Below, one piece after another: positions 22,860-30,830 of a stretch of 30,830 nt of DNA (the first letter of the stretch is position 1; each line of letters opens with the position of its first letter). Source of the stretch: JAVBJV01 sp031546815 (GTDB lineage: Bacteria > Pseudomonadota > Alphaproteobacteria > Acetobacterales > Acetobacteraceae). Made by a program: the position numbers and the translations under genes. The stretch spans positions 1 to 30,830 of the forward strand of contig JAVBJV010000038.1 of assembly GCA_031546815.1 (NCBI GenBank), given 5' to 3'. The notes beneath the pieces are model-generated. The model saw only the letters and a list, made by a program, of their open reading frames with translations, was not told the DNA's origin and did not search any database.

Positions 22860-22893
22860 AACCGCTCCGATGCATTAATCGGGGCGGTTTTTT
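22860..22893 (+). terminator. Rho-independent terminator after sucD
   Basis: A 12-bp stem (22860-22871 with 22878-22889, one G-T pair) around a 6-nt loop ends in six Ts (22888-22893). Confidence 0.92.
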
Positions 22894-23171
22894 CTTGCGC
22901 TGGCGCAAACAAGAAATTGTGCAGTGCAAGAAAACGTTTCGCTCGCACAGGTTGAAGGTGATGCGCGGCATCATTCGCGTCTCTGGATTTTCACAATGTG
23001 AGCACGAATTACATTCACACCGACGAATTTTATGGCGTAAGACGACGCGAGCCCCCAGATTACTGCAATACGGGGTCGCAAATTGCGGACTAAGGGTTTC
23101 TCTTCCCGCGCCTTATGATAGGTATAGGCTGAGCTTCAGTACGAGGCCATGATCAAGGGGGCTAACCAGAA
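22890..23171 (+). promoter_or_regulatory. sucA promoter/regulatory region with TGCAGTGCA-containing inverted repeat
   Basis: A perfect 9-bp inverted repeat TTTTCTTGC (22890-22898) and GCAAGAAAA (22926-22934) spans a smaller palindrome TTGCGC-TG-GCGCAA and the 9-mer TGCAGTGCA (22920-22928) also found in the pckA palindrome. Further palindromes are TCACAATGTGA (22991-23001) and CGCAAATTGCG (23077-23087). A TATGAT near 23114 could be a -10 box. AGGGGG precedes the sucA ATG by about 10 nt. No gene is supported in this 339-bp gap. Confidence 0.5.
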
Positions 23172-26048
23172 ATGGCTGGTATAGATATTCTTGCAACCGC
23201 TCTGAACGGCGGCAATGCGGCGTTTATCGCGGATGCTTACGCGAAGTGGGTGCAGAACCCTGCCAGTGTCGATTCCAGTTTTGCTGAACTCTTTGCCGCG
23301 CTGAACGATGAAGCGCGTGGAGTTCTGACCGATGCGATGGGGGCCTCGTGGGCGCCGCGTCGCTTCGATGTTGCCGAACCCACGCCCGCGCCTGCGCCGG
23401 GCAAGGGCAAGGATGCCAAGGCCGCCGGAGCTTCCGTCGAACAGGTTCGCGCCGCAACGCTCGATTCAATTCGCGCGCTGATGCTGATCCGTGTTTATCG
23501 TGTGCGTGGGCATCTGGAAGCGCAGCTCGACCCGCTGCACCTGACCGCGCCGAAGCCGCATCCGGAACTCGACCCCGCGACCTATGGCTTCACCGAAGCC
23601 GACATGGATCGCCCGATCTTCATCGACAAGGTGCTGGGCAAGGAAACCGCAACGCTGCGCGAGATCATCGCGATTCTGCGTGCGGCGTATTGCGGGCCGG
23701 TCGGCGTCGAGTTCATGCATATTCAGGACCCCGACCAGAAGTCGTGGATCCAGCGCCGCATCGAAAACGCGCCATGGGGGTCGAGCTTCGACAAGACGTC
23801 GAAGACCAAGATCCTGCAGCAGCTGACGGAAGCCGAAGGGTTCGAAACCTTCTGTGCGAAGAAGTATGTCGGCACGAAGCGCTTCGGTCTGGAAGGCGGC
23901 GAGGCGACTATCCCGTCGCTGCACGCGATTATCGAAACGGCAGCCAAGGCCGGCGTGAACGAAATCGCCATCGGCATGCCGCATCGTGGCCGTTTGAACA
24001 CGCTGGTGAACGTGGTGAAGAAGCCTTTCACGGCAGTGTTCAGCGAATTCGGCGGTGAAAGCTTCAAGCCCGAAGACGTGCAGGGTTCGGGCGACGTGAA
24101 ATACCATCTCGGCACTTCGATCGATGCCGAGATTGCCGGGCACACGGTGCATATCTCGCTGCAGCCGAACCCCAGCCATCTTGAAGTGGTGGACCCGGTT
24201 GTGGTCGGCAAGATCCGCGCGCGTCAGGACAATGCGGGCGACGTGAAGGGCCGCCGTTCGGCGATGGCCATTCAGATGCACGGCGACGCAGCGTTTGCCG
24301 GGCAGGGCGTGGTCTACGAAACCCTGGCGATGAGCCAGCTGATCGGGTATCGCACCGGCGGGTCGATCCATATCGTGGTGAACAACCAGATCGGGTTCAC
24401 GACCGTGCCGCTGCATGCGTTCTCGGGCCTGTATTGCACGGACGTGGCGAAGTCGATCCAGGCGCTGATCCTGCATGTGAACGGCGACGATCCGGAAGCG
24501 GTGGTGTACTGTTCGCAGATGGCGACGGACTTCCGCATGGAATTCGGCTGCGACGTGGTGCTGGATATCGTCTGCTATCGTCGCCACGGCCATAACGAAT
24601 CCGACGAACCGGCGTTCACCCAGCCGATCATGTACAAGGCGATCCGCGACCAGAAGACCACGCTGACCGCCTATGCCGAACGTCTGATCGCCGAAGGTTC
24701 GGTCACGGCCGATGAAGCCGCCGCGATTGCCAACCGCTTCAACGACACGCTGGAACAGGCGTTCCAGGCGGCGTCCACGTACAAGCCGAACAAGGCGGAC
24801 TGGCTGGAAGGCCATTGGTCCGGCCTGAAGTCGGTGCGGACGCTGGAAGAAGCGGACGAAGCAACCGGTGTCGATCTGAAGACGCTGAAGGAAGTCGGTA
24901 AGGCGCTGGCCACCGTTCCGGCGGACTTCAACGTGAATTCCAAGATCGCGCGTCAGCTGGAAGCCAAGCAGGCCATGATGACCTCGGGCGAGGGCATCGA
25001 CTGGGCGACCGGTGAAGCACTGGCGTTCGGCACGTTGCTGCTGGAAGGCCATCGTGTGCGTCTGTCGGGCGAAGACTGCCAGCGCGGCACGTTCAGCCAT
25101 CGCCACGCGGTGCTGATCGACCAGCAGAATCAGAACGAATACACGCCGATGAACAACATCCGCGCGGAAGGCAAGCAGGCGAAGATCGAGGTTTACAACT
25201 CGCTGCTGTCCGAAGTGGGCGTGCTGGGCTTCGAATACGGGTATTCGGTGGCGGACCCCAAGACGCTGACCCTGTGGGAAGGCCAGTTCGGCGACTTCGC
25301 CAACGGTGCACAGGTGATCATCGATCAGTTCATTGCGTCGGGCGAAACCAAGTGGCTGCGTATGTCGGGTCTGGTGCTGCTGCTGCCGCACGGGCACGAA
25401 GGCCAGGGGCCGGAACACTCGTCGGCGCGTCTGGAACGTTATCTGCAGCTTTGCGCTGAAGACAACATGCTGGTGTGCAACATCACCACGCCGGGCAATT
25501 ACTTCCACGCCCTGCGTCGCCAGCTGAAGCGCAGCTTCCGCAAGCCGCTGGTCGTCATGTCGCCGAAGTCGCTGCTGCGTCACAAGCTGGCGGTCTCGAA
25601 GCTCGACGAATTCAAGGACGGTTCGGGCTTCCAGTTCGTGCTGCCCGAAGTGGACAAGCTGGCCGCGGCCGACAAGGTGAAGCGTGTCGTGCTGTGCAGC
25701 GGCAAGGTGTATTACGACCTGCTGGCCGAACGCCGCGAGAAGGGCGTCAACGACGTCGCCATCGTGCGTGTCGAGCAGATCTATCCGTTCCCGGCGAAGA
25801 CGCTGGCGAAGACTCTGGCGCCGTACACCAATGCGGATGTGGTGTGGTGCCAGGAAGAACCCCAGAACATGGGGGCGTGGCATTTCGTCGACCGGCGGAT
25901 TGAAGACGTGCTGTCAGGCATGAAGATCAAGGCGAAGCGCCCCAGCTATGTCGGGCGTGAAAATGCGGCAAGTCCGGCGACCGGCCTTGCCAAGGTGCAT
26001 GCGGCACAGCAAACCAAACTGGTTCGGGAAGCGCTGCTTCTCGGCTGA
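23172..26048 (+). CDS. sucA: 2-oxoglutarate dehydrogenase E1 component
   Basis: A 958-aa thiamine-diphosphate enzyme that decarboxylates 2-oxoglutarate and passes the succinyl group to SucB. The N-terminal E2-binding helix region carries SSFAELFAALND. Substrate and cofactor motifs follow in order: IGMPHRGRLNTLVNVV, GSGDVKYHLGTS, H370 in MHGDAAFAGQGVVYETLAMS with VNNQIGFTT (the TPP/Mg GDxx...NN motif), CYRRHGHNESDEP, and QRGTFSHRHAVLIDQ in the C-terminal transketolase-like part. Length is in the family range (about 930-990). The N-terminal linker is Ala/Pro/Lys-rich (about 70-90). The gene heads the sucA-sucB-lpd unit, separated from sucD by a terminator and a 278-bp regulatory region. Confidence 0.98.
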   Translation: MAGIDILATALNGGNAAFIADAYAKWVQNPASVDSSFAELFAALNDEARGVLTDAMGASWAPRRFDVAEPTPAPAPGKGKDAKAAGASVEQVRAATLDSIRALMLIRVYRVRGHLEAQLDPLHLTAPKPHPELDPATYGFTEADMDRPIFIDKVLGKETATLREIIAILRAAYCGPVGVEFMHIQDPDQKSWIQRRIENAPWGSSFDKTSKTKILQQLTEAEGFETFCAKKYVGTKRFGLEGGEATIPSLHAIIETAAKAGVNEIAIGMPHRGRLNTLVNVVKKPFTAVFSEFGGESFKPEDVQGSGDVKYHLGTSIDAEIAGHTVHISLQPNPSHLEVVDPVVVGKIRARQDNAGDVKGRRSAMAIQMHGDAAFAGQGVVYETLAMSQLIGYRTGGSIHIVVNNQIGFTTVPLHAFSGLYCTDVAKSIQALILHVNGDDPEAVVYCSQMATDFRMEFGCDVVLDIVCYRRHGHNESDEPAFTQPIMYKAIRDQKTTLTAYAERLIAEGSVTADEAAAIANRFNDTLEQAFQAASTYKPNKADWLEGHWSGLKSVRTLEEADEATGVDLKTLKEVGKALATVPADFNVNSKIARQLEAKQAMMTSGEGIDWATGEALAFGTLLLEGHRVRLSGEDCQRGTFSHRHAVLIDQQNQNEYTPMNNIRAEGKQAKIEVYNSLLSEVGVLGFEYGYSVADPKTLTLWEGQFGDFANGAQVIIDQFIASGETKWLRMSGLVLLLPHGHEGQGPEHSSARLERYLQLCAEDNMLVCNITTPGNYFHALRRQLKRSFRKPLVVMSPKSLLRHKLAVSKLDEFKDGSGFQFVLPEVDKLAAADKVKRVVLCSGKVYYDLLAERREKGVNDVAIVRVEQIYPFPAKTLAKTLAPYTNADVVWCQEEPQNMGAWHFVDRRIEDVLSGMKIKAKRPSYVGRENAASPATGLAKVHAAQQTKLVREALLLG

Positions 26049-26077
26049 TTTCTGGATCAAAGGCGGAAGGACGGCCA

Positions 26078-27301
26078 ATGGCCTTCGAGATCAAAGTCCC
26101 CACTCTGGGCGAAAGTGTAAGCAGCGCAACGGTTGCGCGTTGGCTGAAAAAAGCAGGCGAAGCGGTGAAAGCCGACGAGCCGTTGGTCGAGCTTGAAACC
26201 GACAAGGTGACGGTTGAAGTCAACGCACCGTCGGCCGGCACGCTGACCGACATCGTGGCCGCCGAAGGCACCGAAGTCGTTCCCGGCGCGGTGCTTGGCG
26301 TTGTGGCCGAAGGTGCTGCTGGTGCGGCGACCGAAAAGCGCGCGGCAGCGAACCCGCCCGCGGGTGTGACAGCTCCGGCCAGTCCCTCGGGTCCTGTGGC
26401 GCGTCCGGCGGCTGCTCCGGCAGCGGCGGCGTTCCCGGCGGCGCAGAAGATGATGACCGAAGCAGGCGTTGGCGCCGGTCAGGTCGGCGCCGGTTCCGGC
26501 AAGGGCGGGCGCGTGACGAAGGGCGATGTGCAGGCATTCCTCAGCCAGCCGCAGGCCGCAACGCCCGCAGCAGCGGCCAAGGCTCCGCGCGCTGTTGAAG
26601 GTGGCGAAGAACGCGTGCGCATGACGCGCCTGCGTCTGACTATCGCGCGTCGTCTGAAGGAAGCGCAGAACAACGCAGCCATGCTGACGACGTTCAACGA
26701 AGTCGACATGTCCGCCATCATGGCGCTGCGTGCCGAATACAAGGACGCGTTCGAGAAGAAGCACGGCGGCGTTCGTCTGGGCTTCATGGGCGTGTTCGTG
26801 AAGGCCTGCGTCGCGGCGCTGAAGGAATTCCCGGCGGTCAACGCCGAGATCGACGGCGACGACGTGATCTACAAGAACTTCGTGCACATGGGCATCGCCG
26901 TGGGCGGACCGAACGGTCTGGTCGTGCCGGTGCTGCGCAATGCGGACCAGATGTCGCTGATGCAGGTGGAAGCCAACATCGCCGACTTCGGCAAGCGCGC
27001 GCGTGACGGTGCGCTGAAGATCGACGAACTGTCGGGTGGCACATTCAGCATCACCAATGGTGGTGTGTATGGGTCGCTGATGTCGACGCCGATCCTCAAC
27101 CCGCCGCAGTCGGGCATTCTGGGCATGCACAAGATCCAGGATCGCGCGATGGTGATCGGCGGCAAGGTGGAAGTGCGGCCGATGATGTATCTGGCGCTGT
27201 CGTACGATCATCGCATCGTCGACGGCAAGGAAGCGGTCTCGTTCCTTGTTCGCGTGAAGGAAGGCGTGGAAGATCCGCGTCGTCTGCTGCTCGACCTGTA
27301 A
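26078..27301 (+). CDS. sucB: Dihydrolipoyl succinyltransferase (E2 of 2-oxoglutarate dehydrogenase)
   Basis: A 407-aa core subunit. The lipoyl domain (about 2-77) carries the lipoylation lysine K43 in ELETDKVTVEV. An Ala/Pro-rich linker leads to a peripheral subunit-binding region (about 110-150, PAAQKMMTEAG...GRVTKGDVQAFL). A second linker precedes the catalytic domain (about 175-407), which ends with H378 and D382 in SYDHRIVDG. In the subunit-binding domain GAGQVGAGSGKGGRVTKGD is more glycine-rich than the usual consensus. AAGGA lies before the ATG. It begins 29 bp after sucA. Confidence 0.97.
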   Translation: MAFEIKVPTLGESVSSATVARWLKKAGEAVKADEPLVELETDKVTVEVNAPSAGTLTDIVAAEGTEVVPGAVLGVVAEGAAGAATEKRAAANPPAGVTAPASPSGPVARPAAAPAAAAFPAAQKMMTEAGVGAGQVGAGSGKGGRVTKGDVQAFLSQPQAATPAAAAKAPRAVEGGEERVRMTRLRLTIARRLKEAQNNAAMLTTFNEVDMSAIMALRAEYKDAFEKKHGGVRLGFMGVFVKACVAALKEFPAVNAEIDGDDVIYKNFVHMGIAVGGPNGLVVPVLRNADQMSLMQVEANIADFGKRARDGALKIDELSGGTFSITNGGVYGSLMSTPILNPPQSGILGMHKIQDRAMVIGGKVEVRPMMYLALSYDHRIVDGKEAVSFLVRVKEGVEDPRRLLLDL

Positions 27302-27310
27302 TGCCAAATC

Positions 27311-27344
27311 ACGGGCGGCCTTTGGGTCGCCCGTCCTGCTTTTA
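27311..27344 (+). terminator. Intercistronic hairpin between sucB and lpd
   Basis: A 10-bp stem with one G-T pair (27311-27320 with 27325-27334), a TTTG loop and a downstream CCTGCTTTT resemble a weak terminator. Because lpd clearly belongs to the same complex, partial termination or mRNA stabilisation seems likelier than a full stop. Confidence 0.6.
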
Positions 27345-27374
27345 ACTGAAACAGAAAATACGAAGGATCAGCCC

Positions 27375-28766
<1,392 letters not shown>

Positions 28767-28788
28767 GCAGCCACAGAATGAAGCATCG

Positions 28789-28820
28789 AAGGCGCGGCTG
28801 CGATGGCCGCGCCTTTGTCT
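28789..28820 (+). terminator. Rho-independent terminator after lpd
   Basis: A perfect 10-bp stem AAGGCGCGGC (28789-28798) pairs with GCCGCGCCTT (28806-28815), followed by TGTCTT. It abuts the stop of the convergent minus-strand gene and may serve both directions, though the minus-strand T tract is weak. Confidence 0.8.
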
Positions 28821-29755
28821 TATCTGGCGTCGGCTGGCGGAAGTGTGCCGATGCGTTCGAAGCGGATAGCCAGAGATGTTTCCGGATCGAGCGATCCCTG
28901 AATGTCCATCTCCAGCCCTGCGGTATAAACGCCGCCCGAGAACACGTAGATCGTTGTCGGATGATCTCCGGCGCTCTGCCGCACCGAGCAATACAGATCC
29001 GGATGGCCATCCCGCAGCGTCGGCAGGATGAAGCAGTTGCTGCCATCTTCGGATGTCAGCAATGTGCGCGGGCCTTCCGGGGCCAGTTCCACCATCCAGA
29101 CCGGGAATTGAGCCGCCCCGGTGAAGCACGATGCCACGACAACCGGATTGCCCGACGGGGTGAGCTGGCGCAGACGATAGGTGATCTCGGCTCCGTCATC
29201 GTCAGGCGTGCCGCATAATTCGGCGATTCCGGCGAGCATCGGTTGCACCTTGGCCAGCATGTCGGCGGGGATTTCTGCTGTGGCGTCGATCAGAAAATCC
29301 GGACGAGGCGTGTTTTCGTCCAGGGCGGGCAGTTCCTTCCATTCGATCTCGTACGGGGGCAGCACGCGATCCAGCACCTGCATGGCGCAGGCGGCATCGG
29401 CGCAGTGATGCACGGCATTGCGGTCGTGCTGGATGCGGTCGGTGGTCTCGAACGGGGTGCGGCTCTCGGCCAGCAGACCAGCCTGGATGAACATCAGCCG
29501 GGCATAGGTTTCTGCAAAACCCGGATAGGTGCACACCCCCGCCGGCAAGTTCGCGCGTGCGTTTTCGGCGTCTCTCTCCGCTTCGGGATAGTCGTCGGGC
29601 AGATTGGCGCACGGGCTGATGATCCGGGTGGACGATACATACCCCATCTCCAGCCCGTCTCGCAGCGCCTCGGCCGAGGGGAGGTCCCGTGCCTGTGCCG
29701 GAACGGCAAAGGCCAGCAGCAGGACAACAACGTATCTCATCACAATGGCTTTCAT
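28820..29755 (-). CDS. Exported protein of unknown function with eight cysteines
   Basis: A 311-aa protein that I do not recognise. The chosen ATG gives MKAIVMRYVVVLLLAFAVPAQA, a good signal peptide with cleavage after AQA; the frame runs 15 codons further upstream without support, and a second ATG five codons in is possible. The mature chain has eight cysteines (for example SPCANL, GVCTYP, HHCADAACAM, ELCGTP), an even number that suggests four disulfides in the periplasm. The middle looks like an alpha-rich segment with repeated acidic patches; the C-terminal part (VWMVELAPEGPRTLLTSEDGSNCF, then YVFSGGVYTAGLEMDIQG) looks beta-rich. There is no lipobox and no known catalytic motif. It stands alone between two converging terminators. 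Confidence 0.75.
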   Translation of the reverse strand: MKAIVMRYVVVLLLAFAVPAQARDLPSAEALRDGLEMGYVSSTRIISPCANLPDDYPEAERDAENARANLPAGVCTYPGFAETYARLMFIQAGLLAESRTPFETTDRIQHDRNAVHHCADAACAMQVLDRVLPPYEIEWKELPALDENTPRPDFLIDATAEIPADMLAKVQPMLAGIAELCGTPDDDGAEITYRLRQLTPSGNPVVVASCFTGAAQFPVWMVELAPEGPRTLLTSEDGSNCFILPTLRDGHPDLYCSVRQSAGDHPTTIYVFSGGVYTAGLEMDIQGSLDPETSLAIRFERIGTLPPADAR

Positions 29756-29799
29756 TTTATCCCGCACGCGGACACCGCCATATAGCACCGGGCTGAGCA

Positions 29800-29834
29800 A
29801 ACGAAACAGGGCGCGGCCTTGCGGTCGCGCCCTG
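29800..29834 (-). terminator. Rho-independent terminator after the partial autotransporter
   Basis: On the minus strand a 12-bp stem with one mismatch (29823-29834 with 29807-29818) and a GCAA loop is followed by TTTCGTTT. It lies about 20 bp beyond the stop at 29855. Confidence 0.85.
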
Positions 29835-29854
29835 CTGTTGTGTTTGGTGGGATC

Positions 29855-30830
29855 TTACCAGACGACCTTGATCCCCGCCTGTCCGTCGTATCCGTCACGG
29901 TCGTTGCTGCTGAGGCCGCGGCTGTAGGACGCGTTGAGATACAGCGATGCGCGCCGGTTCAGGTCAGCGTTCACACCCATGTTGAACTCGGCCCAGGTAC
30001 CGCCCAGGTCGGAATGGAAGCCAACCGCGTTCTGGCCGTCCAGACCCGCCACCGTGGTGCGCGGATCGCCCTTGAATTCGTGCCAGACATTGGGGCGGAA
30101 CCACAGATTGACGTTGCGCTGTTCGGTGCCGCTTGCGTAGGTCCAGTTGCGTGCCAGCCGCACGCCAACACGCCCGGTCAGCGCGGTGCCGTCGCTGAAG
30201 CTTACGCGGCTGACGGCATCCGATGCGGCATCGAGGTCCAGCCACTGCGCAATCAGCTGTGCCTGGGGTTCGATGCTCCATGCGCGCCCGTCCAGATGGA
30301 TCGGGTAGCCGGCTTCCAGCGAGGTGGCGAAACCGGTGCCGTTGGTGGTCAACGACTGCGCGCCGGAGCCGTTGCCCTCGGCCTTCACGTCGTAATACGT
30401 GGCCTGTGCGACCGCGTCGACATACCAGCCGGTGGCCCCGAAATGCGTCCAGTAAGCGCCGGCGGTGTAGCCCATCAGCGTATCCTGCCCGGCGCGTGCG
30501 CCGGTGTAGTGCCAGACATCGGCGCTTGCCGTGCCGACCGCAAGATAGACCCCAGCCAGATCGCGCCCGCCCGAGCTGTCTTGCCCGCGATAGAGATCGA
30601 ACCCGCTCTGCACCGCCCAGGTGTCGGTGTTGTAGCGCGGGCCAGAGCCGTAGATGCCGTCGCTGCCGCCACCGTTATGCGTGTGCGAGGCGAGCATACG
30701 CGTCCAGCTTGCGTTGCTGCCCAGAGTGCCCGGATTGCCTTCATCGCCGCGGCGCTGGTGCAGCGTGCCCAGCATCGTCTGTCCGTATGTCGCCGCGATG
30801 GATGGCAGAGCTGTGTAGAGCGACACTTCC
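29855..30830 (-). CDS. Autotransporter beta-barrel domain (partial, continues beyond window)
   Basis: The frame is open to the right edge, so only the C-terminal 325 or so codons are visible. These form an autotransporter translocator barrel: ASWTRMLASHTHNGG, YGSGPRYNTDTWAVQSGFDLYRGQ, AGAYWTHFGATGWYVDAVAQATYYD, SLEAGYPIHLDGRAWSIEPQAQ and the ending GIKVVW with a terminal aromatic. A GTG at 30826 is only an internal codon. Sequence differs clearly from the complete autotransporter earlier in the window, so it is a different family member and not a recent copy. The passenger, and hence the role, lies outside the window. Confidence 0.9.
   Translation of the reverse strand, partial: EVSLYTALPSIAATYGQTMLGTLHQRRGDEGNPGTLGSNASWTRMLASHTHNGGGSDGIYGSGPRYNTDTWAVQSGFDLYRGQDSSGGRDLAGVYLAVGTASADVWHYTGARAGQDTLMGYTAGAYWTHFGATGWYVDAVAQATYYDVKAEGNGSGAQSLTTNGTGFATSLEAGYPIHLDGRAWSIEPQAQLIAQWLDLDAASDAVSRVSFSDGTALTGRVGVRLARNWTYASGTEQRNVNLWFRPNVWHEFKGDPRTTVAGLDGQNAVGFHSDLGGTWAEFNMGVNADLNRRASLYLNASYSRGLSSNDRDGYDGQAGIKVVW

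Noticed and set aside
22991..23036. TCACA/TGTGA words upstream of sucA as a CRP site
   Set aside because: The half-sites are spaced 13 bp apart or directly abutting, not the 6 bp of a CRP-type site.
23466..25883. An 805-codon minus-strand open frame opposite sucA
   Set aside because: Long only because of GC-biased codon use in sucA; no motif, start signal or promoter supports it.

Overview
The window reads as chromosome of a GC-rich alphaproteobacterium, most likely an acetic-acid-type bacterium (Acetobacteraceae). The reasons are pckA beside a ChvI/ChvG-type two-component system, sdhCDAB, an alphaproteobacterial mdh-sucC-sucD / sucA-sucB-lpd block, and two large autotransporters. The family assignment is inference from gene content and sequence style; no database search was possible. 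Most of the window is core carbon metabolism, with an accessory stretch of surface and envelope genes between about 9.4 and 19.6 kb.

Layout. (1) 0-5.4 kb: pckA (minus) with a 26-bp perfect palindrome in its promoter region, a HugZ/PNPOx-like protein (minus), then chvI-chvG (plus) meeting a small RlpA-like lipoprotein gene (minus) with overlapping stop codons. (2) 5.4-9.4 kb: a 336-bp divergent intergenic region with two inverted repeats, then sdhC-sdhD-sdhA-sdhB closed by a strong terminator. (3) 9.4-15 kb: an AT-rich 440-bp spacer, a complete 1153-aa autotransporter with its terminator, a secreted alpha-carbonic anhydrase and a DoxX-like membrane protein. (4) 15-17.4 kb: a promoter and palindrome leading into three tandem cysteine-rich lipoprotein paralogues, a fourth unrelated lipoprotein, and a separate 42-aa mini-lipoprotein. 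The coupled four-gene run has overlapping start and stop codons. (5) 17.4-19.6 kb: zapE, then a ykkC-family riboswitch in front of a DMT/EamA transporter. (6) 19.8-28.8 kb: mdh-sucC-sucD, terminator, regulatory region, sucA-sucB-lpd, terminator. (7) 28.8-30.8 kb: an eight-cysteine exported protein of unknown function and the C-terminal end of a second autotransporter that runs off the right edge.

How the genes fit together. SdhCDAB, Mdh, SucCD and the 2-oxoglutarate dehydrogenase complex (SucA/SucB/Lpd) cover the TCA arc from 2-oxoglutarate to oxaloacetate apart from fumarase, and PckA takes oxaloacetate into gluconeogenesis. The pckA and sucA promoter regions share the 9-mer TGCAGTGCA inside inverted repeats, which suggests one regulator for both ends of the arc. 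The least explained parts are the Cys-rich lipoprotein array, the ykkC-type leader whose ligand class I cannot settle, and the palindromic promoter elements.
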